Source of the DNA: Alphaproteobacteria bacterium
Lineage (GTDB): Bacteria > Pseudomonadota > Alphaproteobacteria > Micavibrionales > Micavibrionaceae
DNA length: 64,000 nt
NCBI GenBank assembly: GCA_018000295.1
Contig: JAGNKE010000013.1
Location: 1 to 64,000 of the forward strand
Direction: 5' to 3'
Part shown: piece by piece, positions 53,673 through 63,835 of the stretch
How positions within the stretch are numbered: the first letter of the stretch is position 1
How the letters are laid out: each line of letters opens with the position of its first letter
Made by a program: the position numbers and the translations under genes
The notes under the pieces: model-generated
What the model saw: the letters and a program-made list of their open reading frames with translations, nothing else
Told to the model about the DNA's origin: nothing
The model's database searches: none

Positions 53673-56600
53673 TTAATGAGCGTAAGCCAGAGCAGTGTTT
53701 TGTCCGCCGTTGACAAAATCGTAAACTGAAGCCTTCGGCGTACCGTTATCGTCGCTTCTGACATTATGAGCGCGTCCAAACACATCGGCGGCTTCGCTGG
53801 GAACATGAGACATTTCGCCCATCGTAGCAGCGGCTTCGGTCCTCGGCCGCCCGTCAGCAGAAGCACGAAACACACCTTCCTGCTCGTGTCCGACGGTACG
53901 ACCTTGTGTATCCATACCGAGAAACCCTCTCTGTGTGACATTACCGTTTATATCGGTGACAGGGGCCGTCGATGCGGTAAAGGGGCTGGGGCCGACCGCG
54001 CCGCTACCCATATTGTAATCATTGCCCGTAGCGGTATAACGCCCGCCCATTTTATCCAGCTTGTCGCCCAGAGCGCTGCTGCCCCTAAGCATCCACAGAA
54101 GGGCGCCGCCAACAACCAGAAGCTTAAGGCCACCACTGATTTTTGTACCCGTCCACTCGCCGAAGGTGCTGTTCCAGAGACTGACTCCCATCAAGCCGGC
54201 AATCACACCGAGGCCGATATTGGCCCCCTGATAAAGCATTTTGCCACCCTCAGATCTGGAAGCGGCACGGGCGACATCGCGGGTCCACCAGTCACGCACG
54301 CCAGAAAAAGCGTTGCCGACAGCATTGAACATCTGCCCTAGATAGCTCTGACCTCCAGGCTGTCCGCGGTCACGAAGCAGGTTGGAAATTGGGCCGTTAT
54401 TACCACCCTCAAGAGCGCCAGTAATCGAGTCCACACGCTGCCTTTGTGTGCGATCGTGGATCATATCGGCAATCTGAGTGTTGGACTCGATAACGCGGCG
54501 CAGATTATCGGCGGCGCGGGAGGCCTTTTGCTGGGCTTCACGGGCGGCACGGGCTTGAGTCTGTGCCTCAACCAGCTTGCTCCTCGCAACCTCAAGGTTC
54601 GCGACAGTGGCAGCCTTGATGTCCTGAATGCCGGACTCAGAGAGCCTTGCAGCTTCCTGAACCTGTTGCAGAGCCTGATTGGCTTCCTGAGCTCTAAGGC
54701 GGGCTTCAACCAAGGCAGGCTCGAAGTAAGCAGGGTTGCCATTGTTGTTGCGGGCCTGCTCCTGCAGTTCCAGAAGTTGGCGGACGGTATCGTTCGCATA
54801 CTGGGCCTGCTGGCTGGTATTGTTGACATCATCCCTGATTTCGCGGGCGGCGCGGTCACCTTCGGCCTTAATTGCCGTCAACTGTTGCTCGGGTGTACCT
54901 GTGGTCGTGCTTTGACCGGACGGTTGGCCGATATAAGCAGGACCAGAAGCAGCAGTTCCGGGCGCAGGAGGCACAGCAGCAGTTCCGGGCGCAGGAGGCA
55001 CAGCAGCAGTTCCGGGCGCAGGAGGCACAGCAGCAGTTCCGGGCGCAGGAGGCACAGCAGCAGTTCCGGGCGCAGGAGGCACAGCAGGAGCTCCGGGTGT
55101 AGGAGGAACAGCAACAGCAGGAGCCGTAGGCACGTTGCGGAGAACAGAATCAGCTTCGGCCTTTACCGCTGCAGGGGCGGCAGCCAGTTGGCTACGCATA
55201 TTATTCTGACGGGTATTAGCCTCGGTTTGAAGCTGTGTCAGCCGGGTATTGACGTTTCTGAGATCGGTCAGAGCTTCCTCGGCATCGACGATATTTCCGT
55301 TAGAATCTTTAAAGTCTGAAAAGGCATCCCGAGCGTCGCTCTGAAGCTTGGGCAGCTGAGTCAACACAATGTCATCAATGACCTTCCACTCAGCTTCAAT
55401 CTTCTGACGAAGCTCTTCAAGCTGCCGTGCTTTATCGTTCTCGCCGCGCCCCCGGGCCGCAGTGACCTCCTTGCCGAGATCCTCCAGAAGAATTTTCGTG
55501 GCTTGATGAATGTTGGTGGTATTAACGATCGACGTGCCGATTCTGTTTTTCAGATCCTCGGCCTCGGTAGCCCACTGTTCGTATTGTCTCTTTCTCTCAG
55601 GGCCGCGGTCGGTCCACGACAGGATCCAACTCTTGATGTCAACATCAGTGCCACCCTTGAACCAAGGTCCGATACGACCGGTATCCAGATCAAGGCCAGT
55701 AAATCTATCCCCAGAGACAAACTTCGGGATATCATCAGCCACTATATCGAAGAAGCCAATACCCGCAGACTGCAGGAAATGAATAGGTCCACGCGGATCG
55801 ACGTAACCGCCATCCGTAAGGCCGACTGAATGTGCGGCAGTCTCAAGTCCAAAAATTCCCGCGGTGGTGCCCATGAAAATCTTGTTAAGCAGCAGGGGAT
55901 TTCTCAAGGACGCACCGGCGGCCAAAACCGTAGCGGTCACAGGCATCTTGTAGCCTTCGCCATCGTTCCAGCCCAGAGCAGCCGTTCCTTTTTCGACACC
56001 CCATGTAGTCAGGGCGCCGCCGGCCAAAACTTTGCCCGGAAGAGAAAGACCGATCTTCGACTCGGCGGAAAGCATCCCCCCGCTGATGAGGCGGGCAGGC
56101 ATTTTAACGAACCAAGGCATCCGGTCGGCAATGCCGTCCTTGCCTAAAATTCCGCCCAGACTGCGCTCCCTACCCCAAAAACCCTGACTGTATTTGAAAC
56201 CCTCCTCCTCAGGGCGGCGGTAAAGCAAGGTATAGTCAAATCTCGCCCTCAGCTTGTCAGCATCGTCGATAACGAACTCTCCACGCTTCCACCCGGGAGC
56301 CATTTTGGTCTGACCACCTGTGAGGTAGGCGACAATCTCAGTCCCCATGTTTCTGAGGGGATAGCGAAGATAGTTATCGACAGTAGGGACAGAGTAACCC
56401 GTACCCATACTTCCTTTGCCCCCGCGCAGGGGAAACGCCTCGGCCATGTACCAGAATTCAGACAGAGGGGCGACGAACTTTCTTTCCACTTCCCGGGCAC
56501 CCCATTTACGGCCCGTATCAAGCTCGAACATGGCGGCGCCAAGTAGATCTTCATAGAACTGTTTTCTGTGCGGATTGGCCTCGACTCTCATCGCGTCCCG

Positions 56601-59258
56601 AACCACTCCCTCAAAACCCTTGGGGAGTGTGTCCTGTGCAGCCGCGCCCATTTTCGATTTCAAGATACGGATGATTCGAACGGCTTCCTGCTCAAGGCCA
56701 GCATCGTAAAAGCTCTGAACCATGGCAAAGAATTCGTTCTTTGGTTCAACGTTGACCGCCCTGGGTGCATTTCTCTCGTAATAATGCAGCAACTCATGCG
56801 CCCGTAATTCAAGGTTATGTTCGGTGTCGCTGGTCAGGAACTTAAGAGCGCGGTCCTGCCTGTTATAGGTGCCGGCAAGAAGTTGCCGCTCCAGAACCTT
56901 GGTTCTCCAGACGCTGGCCAGAACCGGATCGCCTTTAGGAGTTATCGCAGGTTTCCCGTCAAGGCCGATAACCACATCGTCCAGCCTTAATTTGACATCA
57001 GACCCGAGGCGGCTGAAACGGCTGTGTAGGATAAGCTCCAAATCGGCGGCGGCACCTCTGGTGTCATTGCCGTAAGCTTTGGCGATGCGGTCGATCTCGT
57101 CAATATAGGTCTTGGCCAAAGCGGAAGGCTTGTCGGCCTCAGTCTTCATTTTGGTCAAGGCGTCGCGCAATTCCTTAAGGCCGACAGTGTCGTTACCATA
57201 AGCGCCGACAATCCTTGTGATTTCGTCCTCGCAGGTCTTGATAAGGGTCGCGGAATCATCTGCGGTAAGGTCCAGTCTGCTAACCGCGGAGCGCAGTTCA
57301 TTAATGACATCGCCATTCGCACCATCCATCCGCGCTACGCGATCCAAGGTACTTTTAAAACCATCGGCGAGACTCTGGGTAGACTCCCTGACGGGTCTGG
57401 TTTTTTGCAGGGTGTCGCGCAGGTCTTCTAACCAGCGCCTCATATTCTCGGCCTGACGCTCGGTGAGCCCAGTGAGACCCCCAGTGTATTTTTTCCCAAG
57501 CAGAACTGACTCGCCATCGTTCAGCTCGTCGAGCATCTTGTTGATACCGGTAACGGCCTCGTCAATTTTTCCAGAATTCCTTGAATAAAAACTATTCATG
57601 ACACTCTGAAGCTGCAGCTTGGCTGCCTCAGGGGAGATGGCATCCAAGCCGTTAGACGATCCCATTCTCTTCGCAATAGCGTTCAGTTCTCCTTGAAGGC
57701 CAATGACCTCATCCATAACTCCCGTCTTCTTGAGAAGACCGTCGACATGGTTGATCGCAGGCCGGATCATGTGTGCCATAGTAAATTTGGCGATAGAAGG
57801 AAGAGACAGCTTCAGGCTTCCTAAACCCCAGTTTTGCCACATCTTGGGAAATAGTGCGTATCCCCAATGGCTCGGGTGGTAACCTGCTAGCTTGTGAAGC
57901 CAGTCCTCATAGTTAGCACGCATCACGCGCTGTCCGTTATCCCCGGCAGGGCGTCCAACGGTTTTACCGCCAGTTACAGCAGCATCTCCGCCACCGCCGA
58001 CAGCTTCGTCAGCGGATTGGCCGGCGCGGGCCCACTTATTCGCAGCCTCGTCCGCGGACAGACCAGCGTGCTTGGCAACGTCGTCGTAGATTCTCCGAGC
58101 CTCAACAACGGCCGTATCACCATCGTCCAGATTAAACTTTTTCTGAAGATCCCCGGCGAACGTACGCTCGACATCGCCGAGTGAGGTATTGGCCAGACGC
58201 TCATTATAGGCGGTGATGAAGGCTTTCCGTCTGGCCTGTGTTTCAGCAACATTGTCAATGAGGCGAACGACACCGTTGCGAATCTCAGGGTTTCCAAGGA
58301 CATCCGCAAAATCACCTTTTTTTGCGGCCTCTTCATACCAGCGCATAAAAGCAGCGGAATCGAGTGTTTCGCCATCGCCCAGTGTCCGGCGCATATCGGA
58401 AATAACTGCAGAATACTTGGCCTGCTGCTGCGTCAGCGCCTCCATGTACTTAGCATGCTGTTCTTCAAACTTAAGCCCGGCGGACTTGGCGCGGTTCATA
58501 GCCTCCTCGGCTATGTGTGAAAAACGCTGCGTAAAGAGAGCGTTCATCAGGTTTCCAAGATCGCCCGTGAATGAGGGAACAAGCCCATCTTTTAGCTTGG
58601 CCGGTATCGTTGCGGCGGTCCGCAGCGGGGAGGCATCGTCTGCGGTGCGGGCGGTCGTGCTGCCTGCGGCATTGGCATCGTCTGCGGTGCGGGCGGTCGT
58701 GCTGCCTGCGGCAGTGGCGTCATCGGCGGTGCGGGCGGTCGTGCTGCCTGCGGCAGTGGCGTCATCGGCGGTGCGGGCCGTTGTGCTTCCTGCAGGAGGA
58801 GCAGCCTCAGCCTGGCGCACAGGAGGCGCAGAGCCCAACAAGCCCTGACGCTTAAGGTTAGCCTCTACACGAGCGGCCAGAATGGCGCTATCATTCGGCC
58901 TAAGTTTATATGCAGCACCGAGGAGGTTGATCCTTCTTTCGTCAACATCACCCTTGCTCAGCAAAGATCTGAATTCGATATCAAAATTTTGGCGGTTGAT
59001 TTGGTTTTCAGCAACGTTCTCCAAAGACCTGCGAACACCTGAGTTGCTAAGGATATCCTTGAACTCATCGTTCTTCAGCGCTTCATCGTACCACTTACGG
59101 AAGTCCGAAAGATTCAGAGGTCCACTTCTGCCCTCGAAGAAACTTTTAAAATGCGTAGCGACCTTCCGCTGTGTCAGAAGTTCTGGGGCAGTATGCGCCA
59201 GAGACGAGCCCACAATCTGGGCAAAATCGTCGATATATTTTACTACGGCACCAGCCAT
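53673..59258 (-). CDS. Giant 1861-residue repeat protein with HELLH motif
   Basis: No signal peptide. Residues about 1-150 are helical; about 152-208 hold four near-identical 14-residue repeats (AAGSTTARTADDAT); two related helical modules (WYDEALKNDEFKDILSNS and WYEEAAKKGDFADVLGNP) lie near 50-70 and 300-320. Residues 821-825 are HELLH with a glutamate at 842 in EPKNEFFAM, a zincin-like set. Hydrophobic segments lie near 1070-1150 and 1675-1725. Five AVPPAPGTA-type repeats lie at about 1382-1435, with long coiled coils on either side. It resembles a large secreted effector or structural protein; no function is proven. Ribosome site AGAGGG. Confidence 0.6.
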   Translation of the reverse strand: MAGAVVKYIDDFAQIVGSSLAHTAPELLTQRKVATHFKSFFEGRSGPLNLSDFRKWYDEALKNDEFKDILSNSGVRRSLENVAENQINRQNFDIEFRSLLSKGDVDERRINLLGAAYKLRPNDSAILAARVEANLKRQGLLGSAPPVRQAEAAPPAGSTTARTADDATAAGSTTARTADDATAAGSTTARTADDANAAGSTTARTADDASPLRTAATIPAKLKDGLVPSFTGDLGNLMNALFTQRFSHIAEEAMNRAKSAGLKFEEQHAKYMEALTQQQAKYSAVISDMRRTLGDGETLDSAAFMRWYEEAAKKGDFADVLGNPEIRNGVVRLIDNVAETQARRKAFITAYNERLANTSLGDVERTFAGDLQKKFNLDDGDTAVVEARRIYDDVAKHAGLSADEAANKWARAGQSADEAVGGGGDAAVTGGKTVGRPAGDNGQRVMRANYEDWLHKLAGYHPSHWGYALFPKMWQNWGLGSLKLSLPSIAKFTMAHMIRPAINHVDGLLKKTGVMDEVIGLQGELNAIAKRMGSSNGLDAISPEAAKLQLQSVMNSFYSRNSGKIDEAVTGINKMLDELNDGESVLLGKKYTGGLTGLTERQAENMRRWLEDLRDTLQKTRPVRESTQSLADGFKSTLDRVARMDGANGDVINELRSAVSRLDLTADDSATLIKTCEDEITRIVGAYGNDTVGLKELRDALTKMKTEADKPSALAKTYIDEIDRIAKAYGNDTRGAAADLELILHSRFSRLGSDVKLRLDDVVIGLDGKPAITPKGDPVLASVWRTKVLERQLLAGTYNRQDRALKFLTSDTEHNLELRAHELLHYYERNAPRAVNVEPKNEFFAMVQSFYDAGLEQEAVRIIRILKSKMGAAAQDTLPKGFEGVVRDAMRVEANPHRKQFYEDLLGAAMFELDTGRKWGAREVERKFVAPLSEFWYMAEAFPLRGGKGSMGTGYSVPTVDNYLRYPLRNMGTEIVAYLTGGQTKMAPGWKRGEFVIDDADKLRARFDYTLLYRRPEEEGFKYSQGFWGRERSLGGILGKDGIADRMPWFVKMPARLISGGMLSAESKIGLSLPGKVLAGGALTTWGVEKGTAALGWNDGEGYKMPVTATVLAAGASLRNPLLLNKIFMGTTAGIFGLETAAHSVGLTDGGYVDPRGPIHFLQSAGIGFFDIVADDIPKFVSGDRFTGLDLDTGRIGPWFKGGTDVDIKSWILSWTDRGPERKRQYEQWATEAEDLKNRIGTSIVNTTNIHQATKILLEDLGKEVTAARGRGENDKARQLEELRQKIEAEWKVIDDIVLTQLPKLQSDARDAFSDFKDSNGNIVDAEEALTDLRNVNTRLTQLQTEANTRQNNMRSQLAAAPAAVKAEADSVLRNVPTAPAVAVPPTPGAPAVPPAPGTAAVPPAPGTAAVPPAPGTAAVPPAPGTAAVPPAPGTAASGPAYIGQPSGQSTTTGTPEQQLTAIKAEGDRAAREIRDDVNNTSQQAQYANDTVRQLLELQEQARNNNGNPAYFEPALVEARLRAQEANQALQQVQEAARLSESGIQDIKAATVANLEVARSKLVEAQTQARAAREAQQKASRAADNLRRVIESNTQIADMIHDRTQRQRVDSITGALEGGNNGPISNLLRDRGQPGGQSYLGQMFNAVGNAFSGVRDWWTRDVARAASRSEGGKMLYQGANIGLGVIAGLMGVSLWNSTFGEWTGTKISGGLKLLVVGGALLWMLRGSSALGDKLDKMGGRYTATGNDYNMGSGAVGPSPFTASTAPVTDINGNVTQRGFLGMDTQGRTVGHEQEGVFRASADGRPRTEAAATMGEMSHVPSEAADVFGRAHNVRSDDNGTPKASVYDFVNGGQNTALAYAH
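54953..55087. repeat. Five tandem 27-bp repeats
   Basis: Five perfect copies of a 27-bp unit starting CAGTTCCGGGCGCAGGAGGC, with a sixth degenerate copy to about 55113. In the giant gene they encode AVPPAPGTA-type repeats. Perfect DNA identity means recent expansion. Confidence 0.85.
58634..58801. repeat. Four tandem 42-bp repeats
   Basis: Four 42-bp units, nearly identical, with a core GCGGGCGGTCGTGCTGCCTG, encoding the 14-residue AAGSTTARTADDAT repeats of the giant protein. Confidence 0.8.
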
Positions 59259-59349
59259 GGATGAACCCTCTTTATCGCCCTTTTACGGTTATATTAGTTT
59301 TAACCAAATGTAACATATCTGCTCTGCTTTTTTCCAGCATTTTAATCAC

Positions 59350-60843
59350 TTACCTGTTACCATTCCCCATTCCGGGGGTCACAGGGGCAGGTTGGCGCGG
59401 CTGGGCCGGCGTACCCTGCTGCGAGAGAGGGTCAAGTTGCGTAGGTTGCTTAAGCCCCTCAAAACCCTCGATCGTAAAAACGTGAGTAATGCCCTCATCC
59501 TTGGGTGCATTGCTCTGAAACTCCTGACGTAAAGGCTGCTGTGTTGCACTATCGGAAGGGGAGGGTGCAGCAGGTGGCCCGGTCTGGACAGAAAACTGAC
59601 CGCTCATTGCCTGTTCGTAGGTAGGAGCCATAGAAGGATCAATGCCCCTTTCTCTCAGGCTATCGTAATAACGCTTGCGGTTGGCTTCATCAGAGTTTTC
59701 TTGCTCTACAACACCGGAAGCGTAAGTCCTGGCGGCATCGGCCTTACGAACCTGTTCATTCTCCTTGGCGCTGTTGACAGTGTAGGACATTGTAGCCCCG
59801 GCGCCTTCAATCGACCAAGCAACAACACTGCGTCCATTGGCTTGAAGAGGGTTGGTCCACTTGAATCCCCCCTCGGCGGCGCGCAGGCCGTTGGCCAAAG
59901 TGATATGATTCTGAAACAAGGGCTTGCTGCCCATCCACGAAGCAAAAGCGTGCTCGGTCTGTGCGGGATCAAAAACCCTCAAGGGGCCGCGCATGACAGT
60001 ACCCACAACTCCGGGTTTCGGAGCCTCGGCCGCAAGTGTTGCTGCTCTCTCAAGATATGAAACGGTAGGGTTGCGCCCGAACCAATACAGCGGTTTTGCA
60101 GCAATCTGGCCCAAACGGCCTGTTTCGGCCAAAGCCTCGCCGACTGCAACAGCGCGTACACCAAGGGCGCCGCCTCTGAGGCTACCCAAGGCAACGCCGC
60201 CGGCTCCTGCAGTCAAAGCGCTCACCAAAACAATCGAGCCGACTTCGCCAATGGCCTGAAAACCATACTTGGTTCCGGCTGCATACGACGCATCACGCTC
60301 GGTGATCTTACCGTCACGGACCATCTGGTTGAGTTCTTCGCGGGTGTAGCCTAAATAGTGGCCGGTTTTATCCTCGACCCATTTCTGCACGACATTGAAA
60401 TCCGACATTTTACGGTATTCGAGGATATTCTTATCCTTGTCGGCACCCAGGTTAACGGCGCCGACGAAAGTATTATGTGCAAGATGATAAGTGCCCTCAA
60501 CGCCCCAGCGCCCGATATCGACCACAAGGGCGCCAAGCCCGGTAACGGAGTTGCTTAAGCCTTGACCAGCCTGCCGAGCGGCAAGAAGAGGATTGTTAAC
60601 GACAAACTTACCGTAATCGACAACAGCGCTTCCGGCATTTTTCCAAGTCTGAGCCTCAAGAAGCTTTGGGGCATTGTCTCCAACCCACTTGGCGGCAGGT
60701 TGAATGGCTTTTTCGTTGACCCAGTTGGCACCGGATTTTACGCCATCCCAGGCTTTGACATAGGTCTCGCTAGACACTGCAGCGCTCGCAACGCTGACAA
60801 CAGCACCCGAAACCTTATCCCACGCATTGCCAAGCCAACCCAT
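59350..60843 (-). CDS. 497-residue companion of the giant protein
   Basis: A 497-residue protein with an N-terminal helical part (MGWLGNAWDKVSGAVVSVAS, then WDGVKSGANWVNEKAIQPAAKWV), a hydrophobic, glycine-rich stretch at about 195-230 (IGEVGSIVLVSALTAGAGGVALG), and a disordered proline/glutamine-rich C-terminus. No known family. It precedes the giant gene by 91 bases in the same direction and shares its AGAGGGTT ribosome site and its style (long helices, short hydrophobic stretches), so the two are probably a functional pair. Confidence 0.55.
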   Translation of the reverse strand: MGWLGNAWDKVSGAVVSVASAAVSSETYVKAWDGVKSGANWVNEKAIQPAAKWVGDNAPKLLEAQTWKNAGSAVVDYGKFVVNNPLLAARQAGQGLSNSVTGLGALVVDIGRWGVEGTYHLAHNTFVGAVNLGADKDKNILEYRKMSDFNVVQKWVEDKTGHYLGYTREELNQMVRDGKITERDASYAAGTKYGFQAIGEVGSIVLVSALTAGAGGVALGSLRGGALGVRAVAVGEALAETGRLGQIAAKPLYWFGRNPTVSYLERAATLAAEAPKPGVVGTVMRGPLRVFDPAQTEHAFASWMGSKPLFQNHITLANGLRAAEGGFKWTNPLQANGRSVVAWSIEGAGATMSYTVNSAKENEQVRKADAARTYASGVVEQENSDEANRKRYYDSLRERGIDPSMAPTYEQAMSGQFSVQTGPPAAPSPSDSATQQPLRQEFQSNAPKDEGITHVFTIEGFEGLKQPTQLDPLSQQGTPAQPRQPAPVTPGMGNGNR

Positions 60844-61257
60844 TGAAACCCTCTACAACTTGCCTTTCCGCGTTTTTATTATGGTTAAATAGTATCAATA
60901 TTTTCTTAGTTTTACCCGTTTTTTATAAACCCCAGACCCAAAAGCCCTAAATTTTAGAGAGTACTTCCAAGTTTGTTTGCAGAACGCTTTTTTTATTCAA
61001 CCCTAGCGTTTCTGCCGCTTTTCACCCCAAACCCAAAGGCCAACTTATTTTTGTAGTGGCTTTATTTAAGGTCATTATACCTTATGGGAAAAAAGATATG
61101 CAAGAAATTTATTTGATATTTAAACAATTTTTATAGTATAGAATTACTATATTTAGTCATTATTATTTATTTATTTAAGTAAGTATTTTTAATATTTATT
61201 GTATTTATATTTATAATGTTACTTTATTAATACTGCATAGTTCCGAAATTGGAGGGG
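60844..61257. other. AT-rich 414-bp intergenic region
   Basis: No gene is seen. It is very AT-rich, particularly 61080-61240, and contains many TTTATTTA-like runs. It lies upstream of the giant-protein locus and downstream of purH, so it probably holds the promoter of the locus; no clear promoter pair was found. Confidence 0.5.
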
Positions 61258-62862
61258 TTAGTGCCGGAAATGGCGAAGGCCAGTCATGACCATCGCAAGG
61301 CCTCTTTCATTGGCCGCGGCGATGACTTCCGGGTCGCGGATGGAGCCCCCGGGCTGGATGACAGCGGTCACGCCGGCGTCGGCGGCGGCGATCAGCCCGT
61401 CCGCGAAGGGGAAGAAGGCATCGGACGCGACGACGGACCCGCGGGTCAGCGGCTCTGAAAGCCCTGCGGTTTTAGCGGATTCCTCCGCCTTCCACGCGGC
61501 GATACGACACGAATCGACTCGGCTCATCTGTCCCGCCCCGATCCCCACCGTCGCCCCGTCCTTGGCATAGACGATGGCATTGGATTTAACATGCTTGCAG
61601 ACCTGAAAAGCGAAAATAAGATCGGTCATTTCCTGTTCGGTGGGGGGGCGATCGGTCACCACTTGAAGCGAGTCGCGTTCGAGGGTCAGGGAGTCGCATT
61701 TCTGAGTCAAAAACCCGCCGGCGATCCGACTAAGGGTCAGGTACGATTCATGTGGATCGGGAAGCCCCCCGGCGGCCAGCACTCGGATGTTCTCTTTCTT
61801 CTTAAGAAGCGGCAGGGCATCCGCGGAAATATCGGGCGCGATAATGACCTCAACGAAACGTTCGAGAATGGCCGCAGCCAGATCGGCGGTCAAAGTCCGG
61901 TTGATCGCGATGATGCCGCCATAAGCGCTGACCGGATCGCAGAGCAGGGCTTTGCGGTAGGCCTCAAGCGGAGACTCCGACACTGCAACGCCGCAAGGGT
62001 TGGCGTGCTTGATAATCGCCACGGCGGGCTGCTCAAACTCGGCAACCAGTTCATAGGCCGCATGGGTGTCGTTGATATTGTTATAGGACAGCTCCTTGCC
62101 TTGAAGCTGTTTGGCGGTGGCCGCGCCGGGACGGGCGCTGTCTTCCATCACATAAAGGGACGCTGCCTGATGCGGATTTTCCCCGTAGCGGAGTTTTTGT
62201 TTGAGGCGTCCGGAAATACTGAGTCTCCGGGGCGCGGTTTCCCCCGCCTGTCCGGCCAGCCAGTTGGAGATACTGGAATCATAGGAAGCGGTAAGGGAAA
62301 AAGCCTGAAGGGCAAGGCTTTTTCTTAAGGAATGACTGACCGCGCCTTTATTTTGTTCCATCTCCGCAAGGAGGCTCTGATAATCGTCAGGATCGGTCAC
62401 CACGGCGACATGGTCGTGGTTCTTCGCCGCCGCCCGGATCATCGCCGGACCGCCGATATCGATATTCTCAATGCAGCTTTCAAAATCCCCGCCGCCCCTG
62501 ACGGTCTCGGTAAAGGGATAAAGCGTAATAACGACCAGATCGATCCCCGCGATCCCGTGCGCGGCCATCGCAGCGCGATGTTCGGGAAGGTCGCGGCGGG
62601 CCAGAATGCCGCCGTGGATTTTGGGGTGCAGGGTTTTCACGCGTCCGTCCATGATTTCGGGAAAGCCGGTGACCTCGGAGACATCCATGACTTGAAGCCC
62701 GGCCTCACGCAGCGCTTTCGCGGTCCCTCCTGTGGACAGCAATTCCACTCCGTACTGAATGAGAGCCTGCGCGAAGGGGATCAGACCCATTTTATCGGAC
62801 ACGGAAAGCAGGGCGCGGCGGATGGGCAAGAGTCCGGAATCGGAGGAGGGATGTGAGTTCAT
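61258..62862 (-). CDS. purH: Bifunctional AICAR transformylase / IMP cyclohydrolase
   Basis: Catalyses the last two steps of IMP synthesis. The 534-residue protein has the cyclohydrolase domain ([45 protein letters not shown]) and the transformylase domain with KHANPCGVA and the C-terminal FFPFADG and [10 protein letters not shown]. Full length. purC is at the other end of the window, so purine genes are scattered. Confidence 0.95.
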   Translation of the reverse strand: MNSHPSSDSGLLPIRRALLSVSDKMGLIPFAQALIQYGVELLSTGGTAKALREAGLQVMDVSEVTGFPEIMDGRVKTLHPKIHGGILARRDLPEHRAAMAAHGIAGIDLVVITLYPFTETVRGGGDFESCIENIDIGGPAMIRAAAKNHDHVAVVTDPDDYQSLLAEMEQNKGAVSHSLRKSLALQAFSLTASYDSSISNWLAGQAGETAPRRLSISGRLKQKLRYGENPHQAASLYVMEDSARPGAATAKQLQGKELSYNNINDTHAAYELVAEFEQPAVAIIKHANPCGVAVSESPLEAYRKALLCDPVSAYGGIIAINRTLTADLAAAILERFVEVIIAPDISADALPLLKKKENIRVLAAGGLPDPHESYLTLSRIAGGFLTQKCDSLTLERDSLQVVTDRPPTEQEMTDLIFAFQVCKHVKSNAIVYAKDGATVGIGAGQMSRVDSCRIAAWKAEESAKTAGLSEPLTRGSVVASDAFFPFADGLIAAADAGVTAVIQPGGSIRDPEVIAAANERGLAMVMTGLRHFRH

Positions 62863-62953
62863 CGGAAAACCTAACTGTTTATCAAGGGGATGCGTCAGCC
62901 CAAGGCGGAAATACGGCCTTCAGGCGGGCGGATGATAGACATAAAACGGAAAG

Positions 62954-63820
62954 CTAGGCAAGAGCCTGCGTACTCTTGGCCGGGGCTGCGGGCGCCCCGC
63001 AATGGACGCTGTCTGGCTTCGCATAAAGGGCGCGTTGGTTTGGCACCGCCTTGAAGGACTCGGTGATGCCCAGAACGGTCTCCGCCCCGCCGAGGAAAAG
63101 AAAGCCGTCGGGCGCCAGTTGCTTGGCCATATTATCCAGCACCACCCTTTTGGTCGGCTGGTCAAAATAGATCAGGACGTTCCGGCAGAAAATCACATCG
63201 AACTGCCCCAGCCCCGCCATTTTATCGAGCAGATTGAAATACTGGAACTTCACCATGCTCTTGATCTCGGGCTTGAGTTGCCACTTGTCCTGCTGTTGCG
63301 TGAAGTATTTCATCAGGTATTGAATGGGCAGACCACGCTGCACCTCAAACTGTGTATAAAGCCCTTCCTTGGCCTGCTCGAGAATCTCGTGCGAGATATC
63401 GGTGGCGACGATTTCAAACTGCCAGCCGGGCAGGGTGGCCTGCTCTTCTTTCAGGAGCATCGAAAGGGAATAAGATTCCTGACCGCTGGACGCCGCCGCG
63501 CTCCAGACACGAAGCTTTTTGGGCCGGGCCATCTGGGTTTTATAATAGGGAAGGACATGGGACTTGAAGGTATCGAAGGGCTTGGTGTCACGGAAGAAAG
63601 ACGTCTCATTGGTGGTCATCGCCTCGACAATATCGTTGACCAGTTCTTTTGGCGGCATTCCGCGCAGCACGTTGGTCATCGCATCGATGCCCTCGTAGCC
63701 CCATTTCTTTGCGACGGGATTAAGGCGCGAGTCAAGCAGGTAGGATTTATCGGGCGTAATCACCAGCCCGGATTTCCCCTTGAGCAGGTCACGGTAGATA
63801 TCGAAATCCGTTATACGCAT
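62954..63820 (-). CDS. cheR: Chemotaxis protein methyltransferase CheR
   Basis: Transfers methyl groups from SAM to receptor glutamates. The 288-residue protein has the N-terminal helical domain with TTNETSFFRD, the SAM motif WSAAASSGQESYSL, the VATDIS acidic loop, and FDVIFCRNVLIYFD in the methyltransferase core. Full length with an alanine/proline-rich tail. It starts 15 bases after cheB. Confidence 0.93.
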   Translation of the reverse strand: MRITDFDIYRDLLKGKSGLVITPDKSYLLDSRLNPVAKKWGYEGIDAMTNVLRGMPPKELVNDIVEAMTTNETSFFRDTKPFDTFKSHVLPYYKTQMARPKKLRVWSAAASSGQESYSLSMLLKEEQATLPGWQFEIVATDISHEILEQAKEGLYTQFEVQRGLPIQYLMKYFTQQQDKWQLKPEIKSMVKFQYFNLLDKMAGLGQFDVIFCRNVLIYFDQPTKRVVLDNMAKQLAPDGFLFLGGAETVLGITESFKAVPNQRALYAKPDSVHCGAPAAPAKSTQALA

Positions 63821-63835
63821 GATCCCATTCCCTCT

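Noticed and set aside
54953..55087. Regular 27-bp repeats that could look like a CRISPR array
   Set aside because: The units are directly adjacent with no spacers, and are in frame with a long gene; they encode protein repeats.
54444..55319. Open frame of 291 codons on the forward strand
   Set aside because: It lies wholly inside the giant gene on the other strand; its serine- and arginine-rich repeats are the complement of the AVPPAPGTA repeats.
60900..61250. Possible replication origin in the AT-rich region
   Set aside because: AT-richness alone; no DnaA-box cluster or iterons were recognised.
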